The notes: generated by a model from the sequence alone, not told the origin. A stretch of DNA of 64,000 bases from Luzula sylvatica (GCA_946800325.1 OX326958.1:19738414-19802413); one strand, 5' to 3'. Shown: positions 20,691-33,718, counted from the first letter of the stretch. A program made the numbers and translations.

Positions 20691-22744
20691 ATATCTTAAT
20701 TATACTATAGTACTAATGTTAAACATTGGACTTTTTTTTACCCTCTTCCACGTTTCTCTTCTCTCTACCGTGCGATTTATTCTTTTACAGCCCTTCGATC
20801 AGAGTAAAAAGCACGCCGCAATAAACCTAGCGAGCGTCGTTGCTTTCTCATTCACGCTCGACGAACAAAAGAAGAACAAAAAAAGAGTGCTCACGAAACC
20901 CTACGCGAACGGCTACGCTTCTGGCGATGGTGCGGCGATTGGCTACTGGCGATTTTGGGTGCGGCGATTGGCTACTGGCGATTTTGGCTGCGGCTGCTGA
21001 CTCGCCAACGAGCCCTAGACGGACAGCGACGAACCTCTTGGCTCCTGTTCTTTCGGTCAGTTTCGAGTCTTTAAATGCATTTTGAAATTTCTAAGGTTTT
21101 GTTCTTTATATTTGGTCCAGATTCGTTCTTAGTTTTAGGGTTTTTCGTGCCTGTGATTTTTAATGCCTTTTTAGTGTTCTTAGGTCTAGGGTTTTCCTAA
21201 GAACAATTCTTTGCTTTCGAATTTGTTTGGTCTTGCCTGTGATTTCGTCTTTGCATTTATGATTTGTTATATTGATGGTATTAATTTCTGATATTCTGCC
21301 AGCTTGGTGCTTTTTCGCTTTCCAGTCGTGATTAAATCAATTTTTCGTTATTTCTGCTGACAAAACAGTTGGTTTAAATCCACACTTCGTTTAATTGGCA
21401 ATTGATTTGTCTTGAAAATGGGGTCAATTTGTTCAATTTGCGTCGATTTGATTGAATTGTTTTGCTAATTGGAAGTCAAATGATTGATTCGAAAAAAAAT
21501 CAGATATTTATGCTTAATTGGGTTTAATTGACGGATACAACATGACATCCTTATATTTTCTTTGAGCTTTACAATTTCTGGTAGCTAATTTTGTATCTCT
21601 TTTTAGGTCTGCAGAGCCAATCAGATCATTTTCGGACAATTGCCAGCACGACACTGCTCTCTATGTCGTGAGAATTAATACCGCAGTTAAAAACATGAAG
21701 GTATTTTTTATGTTTTCTGTATTTTATTGAGATCTCTATTAAAGTATTAATTAATTAATTTATTTATTCATGTAATAATTTCATAATTTCGATAAAGATT
21801 TTGTTAAAGACGAGCCAGTGCTATTCTTATGTACAAAAGATAAGAGAGTTTGCGAAAGTCAGTGCAAATCCTAGACGGAAGCTGTGCAATTTGATGGATG
21901 AGGAATCGTTGTTGCGCAAACCAAGGTCATTGTTGTTAAAAAAAAATCTTAAAAGAAAATCTTTTTCCGAATATTCCCAAAATGGCCCTATATTTTATTG
22001 TCGGAATATATGGTTGGGTTTTTTTGGGAAAAGAAATGGTATATATGATTATTTGGTACATTGAAGGGATTTAAACTTAAATTTTTAAAAAGAGTAGCAC
22101 ATATTTAATAAATTTTTCTTATATGAAATTCAAGGGTATTTTGGAAATTGTACAAAATTAAGGGGTATTTGGGAAATTTTAAGAAATTCAGAGGCATTTC
22201 TGATATTTTATCATTCTGAGGGGTGCTTTCGAAATTTGATGAGATTTTTCGGGCATTGTTGATATTTTCTCATTTTCAGAGGGTTTTAGAAAAAAATCGT
22301 ATATATGATTACTTTGGTACATTTCCTGGATATATGTGATATTTTTCTCATTTGAGGGGTTTTTTTTAAAAAATTCTATTTTGAGAGGCATTTGAACACG
22401 AAATATGGCACAGACATATAATTATTTTGGTGTTTTTGATATTTTTTTCTCATTTGTATATATGAGGGCTATTTTCATTGACCGTGACATCTTTTACCAA
22501 CAATAACCAGTAATCGGTACCGAATAGTAATTTTGATTTTGTTCTATTGTTACAGTACTTCTCGGAGGCTCTCTAAACCCAAGATTTTCACTTGCGTTGC
22601 ATTCCAAAGAACTGAGCTCCTCGATCTCGCGACACTCCCCCCAAAACGAGGTCCTCAATTTCATCCCCTCGATTCCATTTTTTTCTATTTTGTAAATTCA
22701 TGATGGCTAATTTGTAATTTTTTTAATTTAGATACTGGAATTGC
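20691..22744. other. Unassigned region with a gene-5'-end-like repeat
   Basis: No intact gene is recognised. Positions about 20705-21200 resemble 32005-32490: both start near TAATG.TAAACATTG, carry a GC-richer block (ACGAAACCCTA.CGAACGGC, TGGCTCC.GTTC) and then read into a TCAGTTTCGA/GTGAGTTTCAA stretch that looks like the 5' splice site of a first intron. This suggests two copies of a gene's first, perhaps untranslated, exon. A possible later exon ends at 21700 (AACATGAAG before GTATTT). From about 22080 to 22480 the DNA is a degenerate repeat of the type GGGGTATTTGGGAAATTTT. Confidence 0.5.
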
Positions 22745-24860
22745 GAGTTAGAAGGATTGGGGAATAAACATGCTCGATTGGTGGTCAAGGAAGGCGCTAT
22801 CGACTAGGATGGGAGTGCCTGGTACAGAGAGAATGGAGAGGATTTAGACGAAAATGGATTCATGTGTTGTTGGGCTCGCATGTGCGGTCAGAATGAAGAC
22901 GGTTCCGTCGAATGGAGAGAAACAGTTAAATCTGTTTTTATTATTAAAATATTTAATTCAAAAACTATATTTACTTGTCTTCTTTTTTACATGTTTGTTA
23001 GCAGGTGGTACCGAGCATGGGGTCCACTTCTGTCATGGCGATTATTTGTCATTCTTTTTTGAATGCAAGGTAACTTTTGCAGTTATACCCCTAAAAATTA
23101 CAAAATCTTAGAAAAAAGAATTATTAATTTTAATTGATTAATAATTCCATAGGCCATGGCAGATCTTGCGAGAGAAGTTGGAGCCGATGCCGTGGCCCAC
23201 AGCTGTACCGGCAAAGGCAATGATCAAATACCGGAGTGGACGATGAAGTCGGAAAAAAGAAGCGGAGAGGAGATGAACGGAGAGACCACGCAAAAGGACA
23301 CATAAAAAGAGGGAGTAGCGTATCCTCTCGCTTCTGAGATTGTGGAGTCCGCTTCTGTCGTGGAAATTATTTGTAATTATCTTTCGAACGCAAGGTAACT
23401 TTTGCAATTATACCCTAAAATTTTACAAACTTTTACAATAAAGAATTCTTAATTTTAATTAATTAATAATTCAATAGGCCATGGAGGATCGTGCGAGACA
23501 AGTTGGAGCCGATGAGGTGGGCCACGGCTGTACCGGCAAAGGCAGCGATCAGGTATTTCACTATTTTTGCAAAATAATCACTTTTAGGCGTTTTTGTAAA
23601 GTTGCAATTTGTATTTTTTGGGAACAGGTCAAATTTGAATTGGCGTTATGTATGTTGAATCCCGAGCTTACATTGGCGGCTCCGCGAGAGAACGGGACAT
23701 AATGGGTCAAGAAGACGCTATTGAATATGCGAGGAAGTATGATATTGAAGGAAATACAGTTTCGGATCAACCGTAAAAGTGTACACAAGGATGAATGAAT
23801 GTAAGCGTACATTTGTTGTCATAACTTTCAGTAGGAAAATCCAATTTGAATGGTTCAAATTAGGTTAGATAGATAATGAGACTATCTATAACTTTTATAT
23901 AGAAATATTTTTCATTTGAACGACGTATCAGTGTCGTTTTAACGGAATACCGAAAGGTTGCGACCGTTTGACATACAGGTAGTAAAATATCTGTAACTTT
24001 TGCATACGAACTCCAATTGGGCCAGGCCAAATTGGGTTGGAAAGATAATAAGATTATCTACAACTTTCGTGAATGTTCAAAGTCGGTAGGGACGATATAA
24101 TATTTTCCTTTCAACAGAATACTAAAAAGGTGTCTGCAGTTTTCTGTGTAAAAGAGTGTATATTGGCCCATCCCTATCCTATATGATATAAATAGGATAT
24201 TTCTCTCTCTCTCTAGACCAGATCATTCAGACCAATCTATGGTATTATTCAGAATATTCCAGAAATATGGAGAGACATCTTGCTAGAGAGCGAAAGAGTG
24301 TGAAGAGAGAAAAACCGAGAAAAAGAGTTTTTCTCGGTATAGAGAATCGATCTAATCAAGCAAGTTCGCCGGTGCAGCGTCTAGGCAGTTGCACCCGTGA
24401 CCGACGAACTCCGACTCACGGTGGATACAAGTAGAGGAGCGACACTTGTGGCTCTCCGATTGTGATCAAACCGAAGGAGCAAAACTGTTGGCTGTGGATG
24501 AGTGTGGACGTGGGACGCACGAAAGACAACCGGAGGCGTGTCAAGACGGTTGGACACGTGTGGTATGGGACGCACGGGCTAGTCACCAACGTGACACCGG
24601 AGAAGGAAAGGATGCGAGCGATCAACCCGTCATGCGTGATCAATTTCACGCCGGTAATCGTGTATCCTTCTATTGCATCGTACCCTCGAAGTCATGGCGT
24701 GATCTTGAATTTTGGGAACCGGACCGGACCTTCATATCCGCTGCGCGGTCCCGGGGATGGATGAATTCCCAACATATATAGCTATACCCGTTAGCAAGAA
24801 GCCTATTTATAGCTGTGACCGCAATCTCTGCCACGTTAGTCACGAGATGGCACAAACAGA
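22745..24860 (+). pseudogene. Argininosuccinate synthase pseudogene, fragmented
   Basis: Scattered exons resemble plant argininosuccinate synthase, which joins citrulline and aspartate in arginine synthesis. Positions 22745-22803 read ELEGLGNKHARLVVKE. Positions 23153-23227 read [25 protein letters not shown] diverged tandem copy of that exon is at 23478-23552 (offset 325 bp). After an intron, 23628-23745 reads VKFEL...LNPELTLAAP, then a frameshift and MGQEDAIEYARKYDI. At 24780 it resumes with AIPVSKKPIYSCDRNLCHVSHE. The codon series is broken exactly by a solo LTR. The N-terminal ATP-binding SGGLDTS region was not found. Stops, frameshifts, exon duplication and the insertion make it non-functional; splice sites around the duplicated exon are still recognisable. 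Confidence 0.85.
23746..24774 (+). mobile_element. Solo LTR (1029 bp) inside the argininosuccinate synthase pseudogene
   Basis: Begins TGAAGGAAATACAG and ends TTCCCAACA. It is flanked by GATAT (23741-23745) and TATAT (24775-24779), a target-site duplication with one mismatch. Removing it restores the codon run DIAIPVSKK. A second copy is at 28676-29686. It carries a TATA-like TATAAATAG near 24187 followed by a CT run. No internal retroelement sequence is adjacent. Confidence 0.9.
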
Positions 24861-25139
24861 AAAATGGACAACGCTTTTTGACCTTGACGGGCGCAAAGAA
24901 CTATACGAGTTGATATATGTGTTTGAGGGATTAAGTGAGTGCGTGTACGGTCTTTGACTGGAGGCACTGAACTAGGTAGTCAAATTTTTGTGACGCTTTG
25001 CCTGGAATTCGGCAAGTACTGCTAACATGGTTTGGAAATTTTTATTTTTATTATATGGTGTCGAACATGAGCCAATAACTCAAGTTCTTTTACGAACTTC
25101 CTGGCCATTCTTGCGGTACAAATAATATTGCTCCTTCAT
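24861..25139. other. Unassigned stretch between pseudogene and satellite
   Basis: A 245-bp open frame continues from the pseudogene but no longer resembles the enzyme. Nothing else is recognised. Confidence 0.5.
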
Positions 25140-25967
25140 TTTGTACTATAAATCAGAATCTCAAGATACAAATACGAATTACCATACAAATACGAAGTAC
25201 GAATACAAACGCTCATACAAAAACTGAAAATGGAAAACAAATATCAATATCAATGCTCATACACAAACTGCAAATGGGAAACAAATATCAATATCAATCT
25301 TAATATGAAGTATGTAATAAAATTACAAAAATGTTGATGAAATATAACAACAAATATGAATTTGAAATAAAAGTACGGAAAACAAATATGAAATACATAT
25401 ACAAATACGAAATACACATGCAAATACGAATATAAAATACGAAAATGAAATAGGAAAACGAATACAAATACAAATAAGAATATGATTATGAATTACAAAT
25501 TACGAACCAACATCAAAATCAATCTTAATACGAACTACGCAATAAAATTACAAAAATACAAATACAAATACACACAAAATGATAATACAAATACACAGAT
25601 CAAATGCAAATATGAATACGAATATCAAATACAATTACGGAGCACAAAAATCTAATAGAAATAAGAGTACGCAATGCAAAAATAAAATACGAATACGAAT
25701 ATGAATACGAACTCGAAGAAGAAGGCGAATATGATTATGAAATACAAATTATCAATTACGAATTACAAGTTACTGATTACAAAATGCCAACTACGAAAAT
25801 CGAAATACAAATTATTAAATAATAAATAAGAATTACAATATACTGGTACATATACAAATACGAGAAACGAACATAAATCAAGAATACAAATACAAAAAAA
25901 ATATATGCATGAATATGAATACGAACACAAATATGAATATGATTATAAATTACGAATTACTTATTAT

Positions 25968-26061
25968 CCCTAAACCCTAAACCCTAAAACCTAAACCCTA
26001 AACCCTAAACCCTAGACCCTGGACCCTGAGCCCTGAGCCCTAAACCCAAAACCCTAAAACC
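25968..26061. repeat. Interstitial telomere-like repeat, unit 1
   Basis: Tandem CCCTAAA (plant telomere type) with degenerate variants CCTAGAC, CCTGGAC and CCTGAGC toward the right. Confidence 0.95.
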
Positions 26062-27593
26062 TGATCCGTAAATGTGAAATTCGAAATATGAAATCCTAAA
26101 CACGAATACGAAATACAAATACAAATACAAAAAAATATACGAATACACATATAAATTAGAACGCGAATGCGAAATCCAAAATACGATTTATGTAATACGG
26201 AGTACAAAATATGAATACAAAAACCAAAAACAATCACCAATACCAAAAGCAATACGAATTATGGAATACGAAATACACATTATGAATTACGAATTACCAA
26301 TTACCAATTATGAAATACGAAATACGAAATACGAAATACGAAATACGAAATACAAATACAAATAAAAATAAGAATAAGGATATGAATACAAAATAAGAAT
26401 ACTAATACGAATACAAAAAACAAATATCAGTATCCATACCGATAGCAATAGCAATACAAACTACTAAAATACAAAACAAAAATAAAAATAAAAATAAAAA
26501 AACAAATACAAATACAAAAGAGAAATACGAATACAAAATAGAAATACATACTACAAATACTAGATACGTATACAAATATGAACTACCAATACAAATACGA
26601 ACATGAATACAAAAAAGTAAACGAAAAACAAATACCAATACCAATCTCAATACGAACTAAGAAAAACCAATGCAAATACAAATACATAGATGAAATACAA
26701 ATACAAATACAATTACATAACACCAATACGAAATACGTATAGAAATACGAAATACCAATACGAGTTTGAAATATGAATATGAAATACAATACAAATACGA
26801 ACACGAACGTGAATACTAATACGATTAGGAATTAAGAATTATGAATACCAAACAACGAATTACTAAATACAAAATCACACAAATACAAATACCATAAACA
26901 AATACAAATACGAATACGCGAAAAAGAATAATACACGAATACGGATAAACGAATACGAACATACGGACACCAATGCGAATATGAATACGAAATACGAATA
27001 CGAAATACCAATACAAGTAAAAATATGAACCATTCGATATATTTCGTAAATGAGGACATGTTAATTACAAACTTCTGTCTCAATGAAGTTTACACTTTTC
27101 AGTAGGCGGGGTAGTGCGATCGACAAATTACGAACCAACATCAAAATCAATTCTAACACGAACTACGCAATAAAATTACAAAAATTCAAATACAAATACA
27201 CATAAAATGCTAATACAAATACACAGATCAAATGCAAATATGAATACGAATATCAAATACAATTATGGAACACAAAAATCTAATAGAAATAAGAGTACGT
27301 AATGCAAAAATAAAATACGAATGCGGATATACACGAACTCGAAGAAGAAGACGAATATGATTATGAAATACAAATTATCAATTGCGAATTACAAGTTACT
27401 AATTACGAAATGCCAAATACGAAAATTGAAATACAAATTATTAAATAATAAATAAGAATTACGATATACGGGTACATATACAAATACGAGAAACGAACAT
27501 AAATCAAGAATACAAATACAAAAAAAAAATAAGAATGAATATGAATACGAAGACAAATATGAATATGATTATAAATTACGAATTACTTATTAT

Positions 27594-27672
27594 CCCTAAA
27601 CCCTAAACCCTAAACCCTGGACCCTGGACCCTGGACCCTGGACCTTGAACCCTGAGCCCTAAACCCAAAACC
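27594..27672. repeat. Interstitial telomere-like repeat, unit 2
   Basis: Three CCCTAAA copies followed by several CCCTGGA variants, at the same place in the second 1.6 kb unit. Confidence 0.95.
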
Positions 27673-28675
27673 GTAAAACCAGAACCGTAAATTGTGAAAT
27701 TCGAAATGCAAAATCCTAAACACGAATACGAAATTTCAATACAAAATACAAATACAAATACAAAAAATATACGAATACACATATAAATTAGAATGCGAAT
27801 CCGAAATACGAAATACGATTTATGTAATACGGAGTACAAAATACGAATACGAAAACCAAAAACAATCACCAATACCAAAAACAATACGAATTATGAAAAA
27901 CGAAATACGCATTATGAATTACCAATTACCAATTACAAAATACGAAATACGAAATACAAATACAAATAAAAGTAAGAATAAGGATATGAATACAAAATAA
28001 GTATACTAATACGAATACGAATAGGAGAAACAAATATCAGTATCCGTACCGATAGAAATAGCAATACAAACTACAAAATATGAAACAAAAATAAAAATAA
28101 AAATAAAAATGCAAATACAAATACATAAGCGAAATACGAATACAAAATACAAATACATACTACAAATACAAGATATGTATAAAAATATGAACTACCAATA
28201 CAAATACGAACACGAATACAAAAAAGTAAACTAAAAACAAATACCAATACCTATCTCAATACGAACTACGAAAAACCAATGCAAATACTAATACATAGAT
28301 GAAACAAAAATACGAATACAATTACAGAACACCAATACGAAATACGTATACAAATACGAAATACCATTACGAGTATGAAATACGAATATGAAATACAATA
28401 TGAATACGAACACGAACGTAAGCACGAACGTGAATACTAATACGATTAGGAATTAAGAATTACGAATAACAAACAACGAAGTACTAAATACAAAATCACA
28501 CAAATGCCAATACCAGAAACAAATACAAATACGAATACACGAATAGGAATAATACACGAATACGAATATATGGACACAAATGCGAATATGAATACGAAAT
28601 ACGAATATGAAATACCAATACAAGTAAAAATATAAACAATTCGATACATTTCGTACATGAGGACATGTTAATTAC

Positions 28676-29686
28676 TGAAGGAAATACAGTTTCAGGATCA
28701 ACCGTAAAAGTGTACACAAGGATAAACGAATGTAAGCGTACATTCGTCGTCATATCTTTCAGTAAAAAAATCCAATTTAAATGGTTCAAATTGGGTTAGA
28801 TAGATAATAAGATTATCTACAACCTTCATATAGAAATATATTTCATATGAACGAAGTATCAGTGTCGTTTCAATGAAATACCGAAAGGGTGCAACAGTAT
28901 GCATACAGTTAGTAAAACAGTCGTAACGTTTGTATACGAACTCCAATTGGGCCGGGCCAAATTGGGTCGTGTAGATAATAAGATTATCTACAACTTTCGT
29001 GTTGGGTGATTTTCTGTCAGAGAAATTTACCAATTTCGTATGGACAAAATACTAGACAGATTCATGTAACTTTCTGTGTGAAAGAGTGTATATTGGATAT
29101 ACATGTCTTTTGGCCAATCATAATCCTATGTGATATAAATAGGATATTACTCTCTCATCATGAGTGGTTCATTCAGTCCAATTCATTCAGAATATTCCAG
29201 AAAATTGTGAGACAAATTTCTAGAGAGTGAAAGGGTGTGAAAGAGAGAAATCGTGAAAAGGTATTTTCCGGTATAGAGAATCAAACAATCGAGCAAGTTC
29301 GCCGGTGCATCGTCTATGCAGTTGCACCCGCGACCGACGTCTTACGAGTCAAGGTGGATACGTGTAGAGGAGCAACAATTGGGGCTCTCTCGGTTGTGAT
29401 CGATTCGGACGAGTAATTTCTGTCGGAGACGAAATCGAGTGAATCGGCGACGTTAACGAACGGTGAAAGACGCGTGGTGTGGGACGCGCGGATTGTCACC
29501 AACGTGACACGGAAAAGAAGAATTACAATCAACCCTTCGTGTGCAATCAATTTTGCACTAGTATGAATCTAATCTTCTTAATTGCATCGTACCCTTCGAA
29601 GTCATGGCGTGATCTCGGGAATCGGGGAACCGGACCGGGCCTACATATCCGCTGCGCGGGCCCGGGGCCGGGTAGAATCCCTAACA
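28676..29686 (+). mobile_element. Solo LTR (1011 bp) inside the satellite
   Basis: Same family as 23746-24774. It starts TGAAGGAAATACAG, ends ATCCCTAACA and is flanked by the perfect duplication ATTAC (28671-28675 and 29687-29691). A CCAAT at about 29113 and TATAAATAG at 29134-29142 suggest its promoter. Without it the surrounding satellite unit is continuous with its neighbours. Confidence 0.95.
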
Positions 29687-30216
29687 ATTACAACCTTCTG
29701 TCTCAATGAAGTTTACATTTTTCATTAGGCGGGGTTGTGCGATCGACAAATTACGAACCAACATCAAAATCAATCTTAACACGAACTACGCAATAAAATT
29801 ACAAAATACAAATACAAATACACACAAAATGTAAATACAAATACACAGATCAAATGCAAATATGAATACGAATATAAAATACAATTACAGAGCACAAAAA
29901 TCTAATAGAAATATGAGAATGTAATGCGAAAATAAAATACAAATGCGGATATGAATACGAACTCGAAGAAGAAGACGAATATGATTATGAAATACAAATT
30001 ATCAATTGTGAATTACAAGTTCCTGATTACAAAATGCCAAATACGAAAACTGAAATACAAATTATTAAATAATAAAAAAGAATTACGATATACGAGTACA
30101 TATACAAATACGAGAAACGAACATAAATCAAGAATACAAATTAAAAAAAATATATGCATGAATATGAATACGAACACAAATATGAATATGATTATAAATT
30201 ACGAATTACTTATTAT

Positions 30217-30303
30217 CCCTAAACCCTAAACCCTAAAACCTAAACCCTAAACCCTGGACCCTGGACCCTGAACCCTGAGCCCTAAACCCAAAACCCTAAA
30301 ACC
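30217..30303. repeat. Interstitial telomere-like repeat, unit 3
   Basis: CCCTAAA array with the CCTAAAACC and CCCTGGA variants also seen in units 1 and 2. Confidence 0.95.
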
Positions 30304-31120
30304 TGAACCGTAAATGAAAAATTCGAAATGCGAAATTCTAAACACGAATACGAAATTTGAATATGAAATACATATACAAATACAAAAAATATACGAATAC
30401 ACATATAAATTAGAACGCGAATCCGAAATAAGAAATACGATTTATGTAATACGGAGTACAAAATACGAATACAAAAACCAAAAACAATCACCAAAACCAA
30501 AAACAATACGAATTATGAAATACGAAATATGATTATGAATTACGAATTACCAATTACGAAATACGAAATACGAAATATGAAATACGAAATACAAATACAA
30601 ATACTAATACAAATAAGAATAAGGATATGAATACAAAATAAGAATACTAATACGAATAAAAAAAAATATATATCTGTATCCATACCGATAGCAATAACAA
30701 TACAAACTACGAAATACGAAACAAAAATACAAATAAAAATAAAAATACAAATACAAATACAGAAGCGAAATACGAATACAAAATACAAATACATACTACA
30801 AATACTAGATACATATACAAATATGAACTATCAATAAAAATACGAACACGAATACAAAAAAGTAAACGAAAAAAAATACCAATACCAATCTCAATACGAA
30901 CTACGAAAAACCAATGCAAATACAAATACATAGATGAAATAAAATACAAATACAAATAACAAATACAATTACAGAACACCAATACACATTAAAACACAAA
31001 TACATATTCATAGATGAAATAGATGTAAAACTATTAGTATGAAATACAATGGCATAATATAAGTACAAACTAGACAAAGAAATATGAAACACCAAAACGA
31101 GTAAAAAATCCAAAAGTAGA

Positions 31121-31974
31121 ATCAAATATTTATGCAACATGAAGAATGACGATGTTAGTGAATATGGTAGTAGACAAAAATGATGTTATCATCGTCAACA
31201 TATCATGATTTACTAAGCTAAGCACATTGTGCCCGAACATTGTAGAGCGAAAAGTAACAAACGTAAACGTCACAGACGAAATACGAAAAGTTACACATCA
31301 TCAAAGCATCATTACCATCACATCATCATAATCATCATCATCGTCGTCGTCGTCGTCGTCATCATCATCATCATCATCATCATCATCACCTTATTATATT
31401 TTCTTGATTTTCCCGATGATGTACAAAAAGTAGATCAATTTTACATCAATAACTGTCTGAATTGTTCAAGATAGCCGGCTCTTCAACAATTCATACGGTT
31501 ATTGCTTTAAAATATATAAAGATAATAATTTTACTGAGGAAAACACACTATATTTACATATTTAATGCTCCATTGAAAATATTATTGTCTTGGATGTATT
31601 TGACTGTGTTTATTTTTAATAATTAAATAATTAAAATCTGGTATTATCGTAATTTTTATGTTTGTACAGTTATTAAAAGTTGTGCAATATTATTGGTTGT
31701 TTGGTTGTGAAATGTTCATAATTTGTTCTTACATTTATGTTGTAACATCATTAAAATTTATGTAAATATTAACTATTGTTTTGTTGTGAAATTTTCATAT
31801 TTTGTGTATTATGTTCATGTATTTTATATATAATAAAATGTGCTCATAGTTCGTTTATCTTATGACGAAATTGACATACACTGTACAATTTTCTACATCT
31901 GAGTTGAATCGTATTAAGATTAGAAAAAATATATACACGTTAAAAAAAAGTATATCATGAGGAACTCAAAAACT
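31121..31974. other. AT-rich stretch with CAT/CGT microsatellite
   Basis: Contains a trinucleotide array (CAT)n with an internal (CGT)n block at 31318-31389, then AT-rich sequence leading to the Helitron-like end. No gene recognised. Confidence 0.7.
31318..31389. repeat. (CAT)n/(CGT)n microsatellite
   Basis: About 24 trinucleotides; six central units are CGT and the outer ones mostly CAT. Confidence 0.95.
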
Positions 31975-32003
31975 CCCGCGCAATTGCGCGGGGAAAAAGC
32001 TAG
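31975..32003 (+). mobile_element. Helitron-like 3' terminus (perfect 18-bp hairpin + CTAG)
   Basis: CCCGCGCAATTGCGCGGG (31975-31992) is a perfect palindrome. It is followed by GAAAAAG and CTAG at 32000-32003, then T. This is the best match of three related ends in the window. The sequence to its right (32005 on) resembles 20705 on, where no Helitron end is present, which supports an insertion here. Confidence 0.55.
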
Positions 32004-33300
32004 TATAGTAGTAATGCTAAACATTGCCCTCTTCCCACGTTGGGCCACGTCTCTCATTTACTGTTTCTCTACTTTTCTTTTCGTTGGCTTAATAAAGCCA
32101 CTATTGTTTCTCCCCATTCACTCTTGATAAAGAAAAAGAAAAGAGCGAGAAAGAGAAATAGAAAAAGAGGCGACGAAACCCTAACCGAACGGCGAGGCTT
32201 CTCGCGATTCTGGCGATTGTGGCTTCGATTGGCGACTGTCCATTTTGACTGTCACCGGTGACTCGCCAAGAAGGTCGAGACAAACGGCGACGGCCCTGTT
32301 GGCTCCGGTTCCTATGGTGAGTTTCAAAACTTTGGATGTATTTTGCAATTTTTGCGATTTTCTTCTTCAAATTTGGTCCGGTTTCGTTCTTAGATTTAGG
32401 GGTTTTCATGCCTTTTTAGTGCTCTTAGGTTTAGTGTTTACCTCAAATCTTTGCTTCGAATTTTTTTTTATCTTGCCTTTTGTAGAATCCACATGACGCA
32501 ACTAATTTCACTGAAAGTCTGGTACTTTCGATTTAAAGAATTTTTATTTAGAGTGCAGATTATTGAAATTGCTTTGAATTTCGGCTTTTTATTATTCTTT
32601 TGTTGTTTTCAAAAATACTAAAATGGTAATTATTAACTTCTTCAGGGATATAATTGCAAATATCGCACTTATTTGCTGCGAATACAAGCAAACCGGCAGA
32701 GATTGTTACTATTTCGGTAGCAAACACAAACGAGGTTTATAGTACTTATTTTTAGGGTTTCAAAAATTTCTGTTTTCTAATATTTTATAAAGTTTAATTT
32801 GGTGTATATAATGATTATTTGGACTATGTATGCAGTTAATTTGCGTGGTGACTAAGAGTTAATTTGAACTAATTCGATTCTTTTTAAAGTTTGAATGTGT
32901 AATTAATTTCTTTTTGTTGCATTTAAACTAATTTTAATATAAGCACATATGTGTATAATTACGTAATTATGTATTATTTTTGCATTGTATTTTCTTACAT
33001 ATTAGCTTCAATAATTCAAATAATTTTTTTTATGTATGAACCATGCTAATATGAACGTTAAAATAAAGAGAAAATTTTAGCATATGTATTTAACAGATTT
33101 TATTTTTATTTTCCAAAATATTACAATTAATATGATGTATGATTAATAATATTATATATTATTTTATTAATATTTCATAAATAAAACTCTTCATTTTCCA
33201 TTCGATAATATAACTTAATTTTAAAAAATAAGTAACAAAATATACTTGAACCAACATTAAAAATTTATCAATATTTTATATATAAACTTTTCATTTTTCT
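32004..33300. other. Second copy of gene-5'-end-like block and F-box 3' flank
   Basis: 32005-32490 is related to 20705-21200 and has a cleaner donor-like CTATG/GTGAGT junction near 32315. From about 32890 to 33240 the sequence matches the 3' flank of the F-box genes (19829 and 46441), without any F-box coding sequence left. No intact gene. Confidence 0.55.
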
Positions 33301-33718
33301 ATTTGTATTTTTTTTCAATTTTTTTTTAAAAAGAAAGCAATTTCATTTTAATTTTGTTAAATTTCGCGAACTTATTACTTTTATTTTTAATGTTATATTT
33401 TTGTTTATTTTTTATGATATTTCTATTCATGTGTATCCGTTTAACACATGTTAAACGGTGTATTAATTCGGTCACATAAATTCTTTTCCAAATTTATAGA
33501 TTTAAATTTGATTAATTAATATTATAAATTGTGATAAACAAACTTGTTTAAAATATTAAATAAATTAATAATGTGTGGAACGGTGGATTTTTTTTACCTT
33601 CTTTTCCTATATAGGATGGAAAAAATTAAATATTCATGGTTTATTACCATAATTAATGTATGCGCCAACACATCAATCGATCTAGGAGATTTTACGGGAG
33701 ACATGCATCACCACTCAA
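33300..33718 (-). repeat. Inverted copy of the 42881-43310 repeat
   Basis: 33580-33718 read on the minus strand matches 42881-43020 and 43975-44114 (GAGTGGTGATGCATGTCTCCC and on), and the similarity extends to about 33300. The two direct copies at 42.9 and 44.0 kb therefore have an inverted relative at the left edge of block B. Confidence 0.85.

Larger units (their letters stand above)
25140..31120. repeat. Satellite-like block of ATACGA/ATACAAA repeats in ~1.6 kb units
   Basis: The block consists almost wholly of degenerate 5-7-base words such as TACGAA, TACAAA and AATACG. A higher order is visible from landmarks. The string ACGAACCAACATCAAAATCAA occurs at about 25504, 27129 and 29754. A CCCTAAA tract occurs at 25968, 27594 and 30217. 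The string GAGGACATGTTAATTA occurs at about 27051 and 28659. The unit is about 1.6 kb; the second unit is longer only because a solo LTR sits in it, and the third is truncated. All apparent ORFs here are low-complexity artefacts rich in Val/Phe/Ile. Confidence 0.92.

Noticed and set aside
24381..24957. ORFs of 60-110 residues within the first solo LTR
   Set aside because: They lie inside noncoding LTR sequence; only the part after 24780 has protein similarity, and that belongs to the pseudogene.
25140..31120. CRISPR-like array
   Set aside because: Repeats are degenerate short words without uniform direct repeats or spacers, in a plant nuclear context.
26040..31140. Many 60-110-residue minus-strand ORFs rich in Val, Phe, Ile and Tyr
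   Set aside because: They are translations of the degenerate TACGAA/TACAAA satellite; composition and repeat periodicity explain them and no family is recognisable.
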